Origin: Kiloniellaceae bacterium | Lineage (GTDB): Bacteria; Pseudomonadota; Alphaproteobacteria; Kiloniellales; J153 | NCBI GenBank assembly: GCA_021776115.1 | Contig: JAJFGN010000001.1 | Coordinates: 1-64,000, forward strand | Reading direction: 5' to 3' | DNA length: 64,000 bases | In this document: positions 33,825 to 42,264 of the stretch, in pieces | Position numbering within the stretch: position 1 is the first letter of the stretch | Layout: every line of letters begins with the position of its first letter | Position numbers and translations under genes: made by a program | The notes under the pieces: model-generated | What the model saw: only the letters and a program-made list of their open reading frames with translations | Told to the model about the DNA's origin: nothing | Databases searched by the model: none

Positions 33825-33922
33825 CGTCATCCCGGAAAGGGCCGCAAGGCGCTTATCCGGGATCTTCGCTTCCCCCATGCGGCGAAGATCCCGGCTCTCG
33901 CCTGCGCTCGGCCGGGATGACG
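33825..33922. repeat. Nested inverted repeat (REP-like cruciform)
   Basis: Outer arms CGTCATCCCGG (33825-33835) and CCGGGATGACG (33912-33922) enclose inner arms CCGGGATCTTCGC (33857-33869) and GCGAAGATCCCGG (33882-33894), all perfect. This layout is typical of repetitive extragenic palindromes in alphaproteobacteria. It lies just past the 3' end of the M20 gene and may stop transcription. Confidence 0.8.
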
Positions 33923-33932
33923 CGCTTGCGGG

Positions 33933-35165
33933 TTAAGACGCCGCCCACTCGGCCAGGACCTGCATCAGCACGGCGGCACCCGCCGCCAGGTCTTCCGGCT
34001 TCGCATTTTCTTTTTCGTTGTGGCTGATGCCCTTTTCGCAGGGCACGAAGATCATGCCCGTGGGCGCGACGTGACTGAGGTTGCAGGCATCGTGGCCGGC
34101 GCCCGAATAGATGTCGCGGTGCGAGAGACCGAGCGCCGTGGCCGCATTGCGCACCGAATCGATGCAGCGCGGGTCGAAGGCCACCGGCTGGTTGTCGCTT
34201 GTCTGCTCGATACGCAACGGCAGGCCGCCGGCCTCGGCGATCGCGGCGCAGGCCGCGCGCATCTCCTCGTCGATGGCCGCCAGGACCGCCGCGTCGGGAT
34301 GCCGGCTATCGATGGTGAAGACCGCTTGGCCGGGGACGGTGTTCGGCGAGTTGGGCCGAACGTGAATCGCCCCGGCGGTGATGACCGGATGCGGCTGGTG
34401 CCGGAAGGCGACCTTGTTGATCGCATCGATCATGCGCGCCGCCCCCAGAAGCGCGTCGCGGCGCAGGGTCATGGGCAGGGTGCCGGCATGGCCCTCCTCG
34501 CCCTCGACGGTCACACGGAAGCGCCGGCTGCCCTGCGCGCCTTCGACCACGCCGATGACGATGCCTTCGCTTTCCAGAACCGGGCCTTGCTCGATGTGCG
34601 CCTCGAAATAGGCGTGGATCGGAAAGCCGCCGACCGGCTCCGGCCCGGCATAGCCGATGCGCGCCAGTTCATCGCCGACGCTGCACCCTGCCTCGTCCGT
34701 CATCGCCAAGGCGTCCTCCAGCGTCCCGAGGCCGCGGAAGACGCCGGAGCCCATGACCCCGGAGCGGAAACGCGCGCCCTCCTCGTCGGTCCAAACCACG
34801 ACGTCCAGGGGCCGGCGTGTGGCTATGCCCGCGTCGTTCAGGGCGCGCACGACTTCAAGGCCGGCCAGCACGCCGAATATGCCGTCGAAACGCCCGCCCA
34901 GCGGCTGGGTATCCAGATGGCTGCCGGTCATGACCGGGGCCGCGCTCTCGTCGGTGCCGGCGCGGCGCGCGAAGACGTTGCCGATCCGGTCGACCCGAAC
35001 CCGGCACCCCGCCTCCTGGCACCAGCCGACGAAGAGATCGCGCGCGTCGCGATCGAGATCGGTCAGCGCCAGACGCCCCACCCCACCGCCCGGCGTCGCG
35101 CCGATCTTCGCCATGACCATATGGCTGTGCCACAGCCGGTCCTCGTTCACGCGCGCATCGATCAT
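33933..35165 (-). CDS. M20-family amidase (N-carbamoyl-L-amino-acid hydrolase / ureidoglycolate-type)
   Basis: About 410 aa. The M20 hydantoinase/carbamoylase branch is shown by VMTGSHLDTQPLGGRFDGIFGVLAGLEVV, DEEGARFRSGVMGS, YFEAHIEQGPVLE, the lid segment HAGTLPMTLRRDALLGAA and SGAGHDACNLSHVAPTGMIFVPCEKGISHNEKE, which together carry the two-metal ligands. It hydrolyses N-carbamoyl or ureido compounds; substrate not determined. ATG 35165 (MIDARVNEDRLWHSHMVMAKIGATPGG, landmarks) was preferred to TTG 35213. Confidence 0.9.
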   Translation of the reverse strand: MIDARVNEDRLWHSHMVMAKIGATPGGGVGRLALTDLDRDARDLFVGWCQEAGCRVRVDRIGNVFARRAGTDESAAPVMTGSHLDTQPLGGRFDGIFGVLAGLEVVRALNDAGIATRRPLDVVVWTDEEGARFRSGVMGSGVFRGLGTLEDALAMTDEAGCSVGDELARIGYAGPEPVGGFPIHAYFEAHIEQGPVLESEGIVIGVVEGAQGSRRFRVTVEGEEGHAGTLPMTLRRDALLGAARMIDAINKVAFRHQPHPVITAGAIHVRPNSPNTVPGQAVFTIDSRHPDAAVLAAIDEEMRAACAAIAEAGGLPLRIEQTSDNQPVAFDPRCIDSVRNAATALGLSHRDIYSGAGHDACNLSHVAPTGMIFVPCEKGISHNEKENAKPEDLAAGAAVLMQVLAEWAAS

Positions 35166-35300
35166 GGTCTTGGCGCCCCGCCAATCTCGTGTTTTAGAAA
35201 CTTTGACCGCCAAGGTAACCCCACCGCCCCGCCTTGGCGAGCCTGCGTGGAACAGCGATGAAAAGGGGATGCCGCCGGCTCCCTTGGCGTACTATGAAGC

Positions 35301-35819
35301 ATGTTTCGGAATTTCCGATCGAGGAGCCGTCTGGCCGGCCCCGCCGCGGCATTGCTTCTCCTTGCGATCCTTAGCGCGGCTTTCCCTGGACCCGCACATG
35401 CCGAGGTCAAAGGGCTGGCATTCGTCCAGACCGACGGGACTCTCAAGATCGGCACCAAGATCTTGCGTCTGTACGGCATTTACCTGCCACCAAGCGGAAG
35501 AACCTGCAATACGACCTTGCGGCCCGTTCGTTGCGGATCGCGCGCGGTATTGGAACTCGAGCGGGCCATACATGGTTTCGTGACCTGCAAGGAGATCGCG
35601 CGCAATCCGGATCGAAGCATCGCGGCGGTCTGCACGGTGCGGCCCGATGGTCCCTCGTCACGCGGCCGCCGCGAAGATTTAGCCGCCCGCCTGCTGCGTC
35701 GAGGCTGGGCCGTGGCGCGGCCGGAAGCGCCCTTCGAATATCACACCTTCGAAAAGATCGCGCGGGTCAAGGGGCGCGGCATCTGGGGTTTTCAAGTGGA
35801 CAGCCTCAGCTATCGCTAA
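35301..35819 (+). CDS. Secreted SNase-like protein with degenerate active site
   Basis: 172 aa with a signal peptide (LAGPAAALLLLAILSAAFPGPAHA) and an SNase-like fold: LKIGTKILRLYGIYLPPSGRTC, then EYHTFEKIARVKGRGIW. Compared with the intact protein at 11438 (RLHGIDAPELGQTC), the Asp and Glu of the DAPE motif are replaced (IYLPP), so nuclease activity is unlikely. It may serve as a binding protein. ATG 35301 follows little ribosome-site sequence. Convergent with the TPR-methyltransferase. Confidence 0.75.
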   Translation: MFRNFRSRSRLAGPAAALLLLAILSAAFPGPAHAEVKGLAFVQTDGTLKIGTKILRLYGIYLPPSGRTCNTTLRPVRCGSRAVLELERAIHGFVTCKEIARNPDRSIAAVCTVRPDGPSSRGRREDLAARLLRRGWAVARPEAPFEYHTFEKIARVKGRGIWGFQVDSLSYR

Positions 35820-35825
35820 GTGTGC

Positions 35826-37634
35826 TTACGTCCGTCGGCGGCACCAGAACTGATACATGCCGGAGAAGGTGCGCGGATGCGACTGCTCGTAGTCCCACCA
35901 GGCGCCCAGATCGGTCATTGAGGCGCCGGGCGGCGCCCAGTGCTGGAAACTCTCGCGAATTGCCCGGGGCAGCACGAAGCCGCGGAACGCCAATCCCAAG
36001 TCATCTAGGGCGGCGCGAATTTCCGGGATCGTGAATTGATGCTCCTGCTCGTGGAAGAACAGATCGCGGCACCCGCTGCTGGAGAAAAAGTCGGTCGAGG
36101 TCCGGAACTGCGTGCCGAGACTGGCCCAATGGTCCTCGATCAAACGCGCCCGCGCGGCGCGTATCGCCGCCGGCGTTCGGGGTCGCGCGGCCCCCAACAG
36201 GTCGCGCACCCGCGCGACGTCCTGCCGCGCCAAGCGGCTGTAGAGCCCGATCCGCATCGAGCCATCGGGATGCAGGACGCGCAGCAGCGCGCGCCAACCC
36301 GCAAGAGGATCGCCAAGATGGTGCAAGACGCCGGAACAGATGACGACCCGAAAGCGTTTGCCCGGGTCCGGCCAACTTAGAATATCCGCGCGCGCGAACT
36401 CGAGATTAGGCGCGCCAAGGCGCTTTGCTGCCATAGCGCCGTAGGCAAGGCTGGCAAGGCTGAGATCGAGCGCGAGGACGCGGCCGTGCGGCGCGCTGCC
36501 CAGGGCCGCTTGAATCGCCTCCCGGCCGGTGCCGCAGCCGGCCACAAGAACGTCGAAGGGTTGCTCGAAGAAGCTAAGGCTGGTTGGCGGAACGTAATCC
36601 GCCATCTGGGCGCGCAGGGCGCCTGGACTTGGCGGCTTCAGGTTTTGCCAGCGCGGATAGGGGTTGTCCTCATACTGCGCCGCGACCTCCGCCGAGATTG
36701 CGTCCCGGATCGGCCCTAGGCTGGGTATGGCCGCGCCGATACCGCGTTCGTCGCGGCGGCCCTCGACAATCCCGCGTACGAATTCGGTCAAGGCGGTGGG
36801 CCGGACCGCCGTTAGATCGCCGCACCCTTGCGCGAAGACATCCATCCTATCGAAGGACTCGTATAGACCGCGCAAAGCCAGCGCGTGCGAGGCCGCAGCG
36901 TCTCCGGCCTCAAGCGCAGCGCGGTTCAAGTCAAGGGCGGAGAGCGCTTCTGCCTCGTCGTCACCCACCGGCCAAACGTGCTCGTTGTTATGCGCCTGCG
37001 CCAGGAGCGCGAGCACACAAGGTTCCAGCGCGCGGTTAGATAAATCGCCCGCCTTCGACAAGAGCATCAAGTGCCGGCGCACGGCGGTCAGCAAGCGCTC
37101 GACTTCTAAATCGGTGTTGATACCCCGCGTCAAGGCGCGCCATAGCAGGGCGTGGTGCGGCGCCCGCTTGCCGAGACGTCCCAGAAACGCCTGCGCCGCG
37201 TCGGCCCAGGACTCTCGCCGGCCAATATCGAGAAATTCCGCCAGGCCACCTGCCTTTGTTTCGGCTTGAACCAGCCAGGCGATGGCCGTCCTGACCAGGG
37301 GTTGGGGATCGACGTCGCGGAGTTCCAGCGCGGCCAAGAGCCCACGCGCATTCATCGCCCCCACATCCTTGGGCGAGGCATGTTTCAGGTGCGCCGACAG
37401 CATCTCAGCCGAGACACGCTGGGTCGGCCGAAGCGAAAGGGCCTGCGAGAGCAGAACTAGGGCGCGTCCAATATCGCCGGCATGAAGCAAACCGCCGGCA
37501 AGGTTGTGGCGCATCTCGGCATCGCGAGGACGGCGCTCAAGAGCCTTTTCCAGTAACGGCCGCGCGCGCGCCAGATCCTTGCGCGCCAGAGCCGACATCG
37601 CAGCCTCAAAGGCCTTGGCAGAAGCGCGAGACAC
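35826..37634 (-). CDS. TPR-containing class I SAM-dependent methyltransferase
   Basis: 602 aa starting at GTG 37634. N-terminal TPR-like helices (ALARKDLARARPLLEKALERRPRDAEMRHNLAGGLLHAGDIGRALVLLSQAL, about residues 15-66), a helical middle, then a Rossmann methyltransferase from about residue 360: FDVLVAGCGTGREAIQAALG (motif I), VLALDLSLASLAYG, and FRVVICSGVLHHLGDPLAGWRALLRVLHPDG. Substrate unknown; this architecture is seen in Rhodospirillales-type genomes. It shows no partner gene. Confidence 0.85.
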   Translation of the reverse strand: MSRASAKAFEAAMSALARKDLARARPLLEKALERRPRDAEMRHNLAGGLLHAGDIGRALVLLSQALSLRPTQRVSAEMLSAHLKHASPKDVGAMNARGLLAALELRDVDPQPLVRTAIAWLVQAETKAGGLAEFLDIGRRESWADAAQAFLGRLGKRAPHHALLWRALTRGINTDLEVERLLTAVRRHLMLLSKAGDLSNRALEPCVLALLAQAHNNEHVWPVGDDEAEALSALDLNRAALEAGDAAASHALALRGLYESFDRMDVFAQGCGDLTAVRPTALTEFVRGIVEGRRDERGIGAAIPSLGPIRDAISAEVAAQYEDNPYPRWQNLKPPSPGALRAQMADYVPPTSLSFFEQPFDVLVAGCGTGREAIQAALGSAPHGRVLALDLSLASLAYGAMAAKRLGAPNLEFARADILSWPDPGKRFRVVICSGVLHHLGDPLAGWRALLRVLHPDGSMRIGLYSRLARQDVARVRDLLGAARPRTPAAIRAARARLIEDHWASLGTQFRTSTDFFSSSGCRDLFFHEQEHQFTIPEIRAALDDLGLAFRGFVLPRAIRESFQHWAPPGASMTDLGAWWDYEQSHPRTFSGMYQFWCRRRT

Positions 37635-37725
37635 TTATCCGCACCGTTGTGCTTTGGCGAAGCTCATGACCGGTAAGCTCCTGTCCGGTGAATAGGTTCG
37701 GCGGCCAGCGGGCGCCACGCGGTTT

Positions 37726-38286
37726 TCAGCGCGCGCCCGTCTCCTTCCTGGGTGCGGCGCCGCAAACCTCGGCCACAAGATCGGTGAAGGGGCGCTTGGC
37801 GGCGCGGGCTTCTTCCCACAGGCGGTCCGCCTCGGCCACATCGACAATGCCGTGAAGTGACATCCATAACTCAGCTTCGCGCAAATCGTGCGCCTTGAAC
37901 CGGGTCCGCCAATCCTCGAACGTCCAAGGCTCCTGGTCGGGTAACGCGTGGGCCGTGGTCGCGAACGCGAGCGCCTCGAGCGTGTCGCTGTTGTAGTCGA
38001 CGGCGACCGGGCGCGGCTCATATTCGACGGACTCGAAAAACAGGATCCGCCCGACGTCGGCCTCGGTCAGGCCATCGACCAAGACTCCGGGCACCTGCCG
38101 GCCCGGCGCCGCGACGAGGACGGGAAAGGTCTCGCGCCGCATGTGCACTAGCCGATGTCCAAGCAGCCGCGCGGGTGGAAACGGATCTCCGGGGACCGGC
38201 CGCCCGGCAACCAGGTTTAGGATTTCCGGATCGGACAAGAGGCCGAAAAAAAAGAATTGCACCGGCTTCCAAGCTCCTCCGCGCAT
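37726..38286 (-). CDS. Gamma-glutamylcyclotransferase-like (AIG2/GGACT) protein
   Basis: 186 aa. N-terminal FFFFGLLSDPEILNLVAGR is the YGSL-type substrate loop, with GVLVDGLTEADVGRILFFE further on carrying the catalytic-type Glu. Family enzymes form 5-oxoproline from gamma-glutamyl amines or peptides. The C-terminal third (TFEDWRTRFKAHDLREAELWM) is common in bacterial members. A GTG at 38262 is an alternative start. Confidence 0.78.
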   Translation of the reverse strand: MRGGAWKPVQFFFFGLLSDPEILNLVAGRPVPGDPFPPARLLGHRLVHMRRETFPVLVAAPGRQVPGVLVDGLTEADVGRILFFESVEYEPRPVAVDYNSDTLEALAFATTAHALPDQEPWTFEDWRTRFKAHDLREAELWMSLHGIVDVAEADRLWEEARAAKRPFTDLVAEVCGAAPRKETGAR

Positions 38287-38392
38287 TTAAAGGCCGCGCA
38301 ACGCGGCCGGACGGTCCATAGGCCGCCATGAAACGGCCCGATATCGGGGAGACTTGGTATCACATATCGCCGTGGAAGATCGCGAAAAGAAG

Positions 38393-38416
38393 AACGGGGG
38401 CATACCTGCCCCCGTT
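38393..38416 (-). terminator. Intrinsic terminator of the H1-like gene
   Basis: AACGGGGGCA and TGCCCCCGTT form a perfect 10-bp stem with a four-base loop; on the minus strand it is followed by CTTCTTTT. It lies 84 bases after the histone-H1-like stop codon. Confidence 0.8.
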
Positions 38417-38499
38417 GTCTAGCTTTCGGCGCTCACACTGGCGCTGGTCGGCTCCGGCATCGAAAAGCTTCCATGCCACGACCTGAACCAACCCGGCGC

Positions 38500-39012
38500 C
38501 TACCTTCTGGAGGTGCGCCTCTTTGCGACCTTGCGCTTCGCAGGCCTCTTCGCGGCCTTACGCTTGGCAGGCTTCTTCGCCGCCTTGCGCTTAGCGGGTT
38601 TCTTCGCCGCCTTGCGCTTGGCGGGTTTCTTCTTCGCGGCCTTACGCTTAGCGGGCTTCTTCTTCGCCGCTTTACGCTTGGCAGGCTTCTTCTTCGCCGC
38701 CTTACGCTTAGCAGGCTTCTTTTTCGCCGCTTTACGCTTAGCTGGCTTTTTCTTCGCGGCCTTGCGCTTGGCCGGCTTCTTCTTCGCGACCTTGCGCTTG
38801 GCGGCCTTCTTGGCCTTTTTGGCGACCTTCTTAGCCTTCTTCGCTTTCTTGGCTACCTTCTTCTTAGCCTTCTTAGCGACCTTCTTAGCGACCTTCTTTC
38901 TCTTCTTTACGGCCTTCTTCGCTGCCTTCTTCGCAGCGCTCTTGCGTGCCGGCTTCTTTACCGGCTCGGGCTCGGACTCTGCAGTCGGAGCGGTATCTTG
39001 TTCATCGGACAT
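38500..39012 (-). CDS. Histone-H1-like Lys/Ala-rich repeat protein
   Basis: About 170 aa. A short acidic N-terminus (MSDEQDTAPTAESEPEPV) precedes a very basic tail of KKAKK/VAKK runs and nine PAKRKAAKK-type units, ending KRRTSRR. Such proteins coat DNA and resemble eukaryotic H1 tails, Hc1/Hc2 and AlgP. ATG 39012 was chosen for its AGAGG ribosome site; the frame is open to 39123. Repeat number varies easily by slippage. Downstream hairpin at 38393-38416. Confidence 0.85.
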   Translation of the reverse strand: MSDEQDTAPTAESEPEPVKKPARKSAAKKAAKKAVKKRKKVAKKVAKKAKKKVAKKAKKAKKVAKKAKKAAKRKVAKKKPAKRKAAKKKPAKRKAAKKKPAKRKAAKKKPAKRKAAKKKPAKRKAAKKKPAKRKAAKKPAKRKAAKKPAKRKAAKRPAKRKVAKRRTSRR

Positions 39013-39586
39013 TGCCAACCTCTCGTCAGGATCCAGATCTTGTGTGGTTGAGTGCATTATCGTCATCCGAAGCGGATTAGAAGTTACGTGAAAATGTACT
39101 CTAGTTAGTAACCACTCGGACATTAGCTACTATATCTCGTGCGTAGCACATTCGCTTATACATGCATTGCCGATTCCCGCAAACACAAAATGTAGATTCA
39201 TGAGTTACGAATACGCGACGCGAATCACGGTGTCCGGGACGAACACAAATCGCGCGCGCGTTTCATTCCCGCCGTTTGACCCGAACCACCGTTTGATTTT
39301 CGTAGCGGCCTAGCGGCGAGAGGATTATCCGCGCGACATCGATCCGGTTCTATTTTCCACTTCATACCTCCCCGCGCACGTCACCATGTGACGTCTTTGG
39401 AGCTCGTCGCAGCCGGTGTAATTTCGCTAATGCCACCGCACGCGACATGAAACGGAAGATCGAATGACGGAGAGTCGTCAGCCCACAGCGATGCGTCTCG
39501 CAATGACAGCGACCCGCATGCAATACCTGTGGGGTTCAATGACCGATAGGGTCGAAAATCTAGCGCCGGACGAAGCGTTCGCTGCC
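39013..39586. other. Intergenic region upstream of the H1-like gene
   Basis: About 570 bases with no convincing gene. The first 200 bases are AT-rich and should contain the H1-like promoter. A palindrome ACGTCAC-CAT-GTGACGT lies at 39378-39394 (7-bp arms) and may be a protein-binding site. Nothing else recognisable up to the tRNA. Confidence 0.5.
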
Positions 39587-39662
39587 TGGTATCCCCTAGG
39601 GGAGTCGAACCCCTGTTTCCGCCGTGAGAGGGCGGCGTCCTAGGCCACTAGACGAAGGGGAC
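39587..39662 (-). tRNA. tRNA-Glu (anticodon CUC)
   Basis: 76 bases including an encoded CCA (39587-39589). The acceptor stem begins GTCCCCT and pairs with AGGGGAT (one G-U pair at 1:72), with A73 as discriminator. The anticodon stem-loop CCGCCCTCTCACGGCGG gives CTC, and the T arm is CAGGGGTTCGACTCCCCT. Matches the usual tRNA-Glu shape with a TAGTGGCCTAGGAC D arm. Confidence 0.95.
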
Positions 39663-39737
39663 AAGCTAGTTGGCCGGAAGGCCCTTCACATAGCGAATGG
39701 CGGATCGTCTGACAAGGGCTGCTTGAGTTATACCCGC

Positions 39738-40769
39738 CTATCCAGCCAAGGTTCGCGCGGCGCTTAGGAGAGCGTCGACATCCGCCGGGACGGTATTGAA
39801 GGCGGTTACGAGGCGTGCCTCGCTATCGGCCGCCGCGCCCCAGCGATAGAACTGAAACCCTCGATCGAAGAGGCCTTGGATCATGGCCTCCGGCAAACGA
39901 AGGAAGACCTCGTTCGCTTGAACCGGGGAAACGATCGAGACGCCATTGAGCGCCGCCAATCCCTCGGCCATGCGTGCCGCCATGGCGTTCGCGTGGCGGG
40001 CGTTGCGCAGCCAAAGATCGCCATCGAGATAGGCATCGAGCTGGGCCGAGAGAAAACGCATCTTTGAGACCAGGTGCCCGCCGCGCATACGCCGGTAAAC
40101 GAAACCTTCGGCTAGTTCGCGCTTGAAAAATATAACCGCCTCCGCCCCCAGCACGCCGTTCTTGGTCGCGCCGAAGGAGAGGGCATCGACACCGGCCTTC
40201 CAGGTCACCTCGGCCGGACTGCACCCTAGCGATACGACCGCGTTGGCGAAACGCGCGCCGTCCATGTGCAGGTTCAGGTTGTGGTCGCGCGCGACCTGCG
40301 CTATCTCGGCGATCTCGTCCAGCGTATAAACCGTCCCGGACTCGCTGGTCTGGGTCAGGCTAACCGCCGCCGGCTGAGCGTGATGCGAATCGCCAACGCC
40401 GGCAATCGCAGCCTCGAGCGCGCCGGCAGAGATCTTACCGGCCGCGCCGGGCAAGGCGCGGAGCTTCGCGCCACCGGTATAAAATTCCGCGCCGCCGCAC
40501 TCGTCCACATTGATGTGTGAGTTCTCATGGCAAAAGACCTCACCGTAAGGTGGCGTCATGACCGAAAGTGCGAGAACATTGGCCGCCGTGCCGGTAGCGA
40601 CGGGGAAAACCAGGACCTCGGTCTCGAAGATCTCGCAAAATTTCGCCTGCAAACCGCGGGTGAGTTCGTCCTCGCCATAGGGCATTGCGTTTCCGGTATT
40701 GGCCGCCTCCAGGGCGCGCAGAATTTCCGGAGCCACGCCGGTCGCGTTATCGGAGCAAAAATTGACCAT
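39738..40769 (-). CDS. ltaE: Low-specificity L-threonine aldolase
   Basis: 343-aa PLP enzyme cleaving threonine/allo-threonine to glycine and acetaldehyde. N-terminus has NFCSDNATGVAPEIL; substrate and PLP-phosphate regions include FPVATGTAANVLAL and LNLHMDGARFANAVV; the Schiff-base Lys is in SFGATKNGVLGAEAV. It supplies glycine for one-carbon pathways, consistent with sarcosine oxidase in the same window. Confidence 0.93.
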   Translation of the reverse strand: MVNFCSDNATGVAPEILRALEAANTGNAMPYGEDELTRGLQAKFCEIFETEVLVFPVATGTAANVLALSVMTPPYGEVFCHENSHINVDECGGAEFYTGGAKLRALPGAAGKISAGALEAAIAGVGDSHHAQPAAVSLTQTSESGTVYTLDEIAEIAQVARDHNLNLHMDGARFANAVVSLGCSPAEVTWKAGVDALSFGATKNGVLGAEAVIFFKRELAEGFVYRRMRGGHLVSKMRFLSAQLDAYLDGDLWLRNARHANAMAARMAEGLAALNGVSIVSPVQANEVFLRLPEAMIQGLFDRGFQFYRWGAAADSEARLVTAFNTVPADVDALLSAARTLAG

Positions 40770-40783
40770 CGCTCAGCCTTGTA

Positions 40784-41131
40784 TCAATTAGAACCAAGTA
40801 CCCGCCCAAGTATCTTGCCGGTCGCCATATCGATCAAAATTACTTGCTGACAACCGCGTTCCATGGGCCCTTCCGTGCGTACGATCAGACGGTCATCGAG
40901 ACCTTCCGCCTCGGCGATGACGCATCCGGGGGGAAGTTTCAACTCGACGTCACCGACTGCCTGCTCGTCCTTGAGGGCCTTGGGGACACGGTCCACCAAC
41001 TCGTAAGCAACCAGCCCTAGGCCCAACACGATGAGAATTCCCATCCCGATCACGAGTATCTTGAGCGCCTGCATGTCTTGCGAATTGTCCCTTGCTACGC
41101 CGACCTTCACCACACCGATCTTCTGTGCCAT
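40784..41131 (-). CDS. Small single-TM protein (DUF6476-like)
   Basis: 115 aa with one TM helix (KILVIGMGILIVLGLGLVAYELV, about residues 24-46) and a C-terminal periplasmic beta-rich part (CVIAEAEGLDDRLIVRTEG...LIDMATGKILGRV). Function unknown; homologues occur beside rluD/rpoH. If ATG 41131 is used, only nine bases separate it from the rluD start, so the internal ATG 41074 (MQALKILV) is a plausible alternative. Confidence 0.75.
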   Translation of the reverse strand: MAQKIGVVKVGVARDNSQDMQALKILVIGMGILIVLGLGLVAYELVDRVPKALKDEQAVGDVELKLPPGCVIAEAEGLDDRLIVRTEGPMERGCQQVILIDMATGKILGRVLGSN

Positions 41132-41140
41132 CGTCCGGCT

Positions 41141-42121
41141 ATGAGCCAGCCCGTTGGACCTACCGAACTAATCGAGACCACGTTGGCCGATACCGGCCGG
41201 CGGGTCGATCAAGTTCTTACGGCCCATCTGCCAGGACTGTCGCGCAGCCGCCTTAAAGTCTTGATCGAGCAAGGCTGCCTGTCTTCGGCCGGCGCGACGA
41301 TAGTCGAGCCCGCATACCGGGTCAAACCCGGCCAAATTTTCGCCATCATCGTGCCCGACCCTACGCCTGCCATCCCAGAAGCGCAGGCCATCGCGCTCGA
41401 TATCGTTACCGAGGATCCATACTTGATCGTGCTCGACAAGCCCGCCGGACTGGTCGTCCATCCGGCACCGGGGAATCCGGACCGAACCTTGGTTAACGCT
41501 TTGATTGCCCATTGCGGCCCCGAGTTCACCGGCATCGGCGGCGTGCGCCGCCCCGGCATCGTGCACCGCTTGGATAAAGGCACCAGCGGTCTCATGGTCG
41601 TGGCCAAGACGGCTTCGGCCTATGCGGGCTTGGCTTCTCAATTCGCGGCGCGTGAGGTCGAGCGGACTTACTGGGCGGTTGTCTGGGGAGTACCAGCGCC
41701 CAAGAGCGGTGAGATCTCCGGCAACATTGGCCGCAGTCCGCGCAATCGCAAGAAAATGGCGATCCTGCGCCACGGCGGCAAGCAAGCAACGACGCGGTAC
41801 CGGGTCCTGCGCGAATTGGCCGGGGGACGTGCGAGCTTGGTCGAATGCCGATTGTTGTCCGGCCGGACGCACCAAATTCGCGTTCATATGGCGGCCTCGG
41901 GGCATCCCCTACTCGGCGACCCGCTCTATGGCCGTGGCGGCGACTCACGGCTGCGCGCGCTGCCACAGGCCGCGCAAGACGCCGTCAAATCCTTGGGCCG
42001 CCAAGCGCTTCACGCCAAAACCTTGGGATTTCAACACCCCACTAACGGGGATGTCATCAGATTTGATAGCGTATTATCCGGTGACATGAGTGAATTAATA
42101 ACCACATTAGAATCACTATAA
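41141..42121 (+). CDS. rluD: RluA-family 23S rRNA pseudouridine synthase
   Basis: 326 aa. S4 domain near the N-terminus (GRRVDQVLTAHLPGLSRSRLKVLIEQGCL), catalytic motif HRLDKGTSGLMVVAKT with the Asp nucleophile, and the C-terminal RTHQIRVHMAASGHPLLGDPLYG. It probably makes pseudouridines in helix 69. ATG 41141 follows GGCT without a strong ribosome site. Its position before rpoH is conserved in alphaproteobacteria. Confidence 0.93.
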   Translation: MSQPVGPTELIETTLADTGRRVDQVLTAHLPGLSRSRLKVLIEQGCLSSAGATIVEPAYRVKPGQIFAIIVPDPTPAIPEAQAIALDIVTEDPYLIVLDKPAGLVVHPAPGNPDRTLVNALIAHCGPEFTGIGGVRRPGIVHRLDKGTSGLMVVAKTASAYAGLASQFAAREVERTYWAVVWGVPAPKSGEISGNIGRSPRNRKKMAILRHGGKQATTRYRVLRELAGGRASLVECRLLSGRTHQIRVHMAASGHPLLGDPLYGRGGDSRLRALPQAAQDAVKSLGRQALHAKTLGFQHPTNGDVIRFDSVLSGDMSELITTLESL

Positions 42122-42151
42122 GGAAATCACGACCAAATTCGTCATGTTTCC

Positions 42152-42180
42152 TTGTTGGCACGATGCTGGCCTGGTATAGA
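42152..42180 (+). promoter_or_regulatory. Putative sigma-70 promoter of rpoH
   Basis: TTGTTG (42152-42157), 17-base spacer, TATAGA (42175-42180), 85 bases before the rpoH ATG. Spacing and both hexamers fit a housekeeping promoter. CTTG at 42151-42154 would also suit an RpoH-type -35, so autoregulation is possible. Confidence 0.6.
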
Positions 42181-42264
42181 TATATCAGCATTCACTGAAT
42201 TAAGGTCCCGCCTCGAATTTGCGGCCCAGCGGCGAAACCGCCGGGATATGAAGGAGAACTTGGT

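Larger units (their letters stand above)
33426..33932. other. Repeat-filled intergenic region, no gene
   Basis: About 500 bases without a gene. In order it has an inverted pair GAAGACACGAAG / CTTCGTGTCTT (about 33470-33533), GGCCGGGCGGGCGCTA (33632-33647; counterpart at 17291-17307), copy 2 of the 28-bp palindrome (33765-33792), and a nested cruciform (33825-33922). It looks like a landing zone for small dispersed repeats. Confidence 0.7.

Noticed and set aside
38513-39091. Plus-strand Leu/Phe/Ala-repeat frame resembling a membrane protein, or a CRISPR-like array
   Set aside because: It is the antisense of the PAKRKAAKK repeats. Units are about 30 bases with no unique spacers, so it is not a CRISPR array.
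42181-42264. rpoH leader as an RNA thermometer
   Set aside because: Possible pairing with the ribosome site cannot be shown without fold calculation, and no ROSE-like U(U/C)GCU element was seen.
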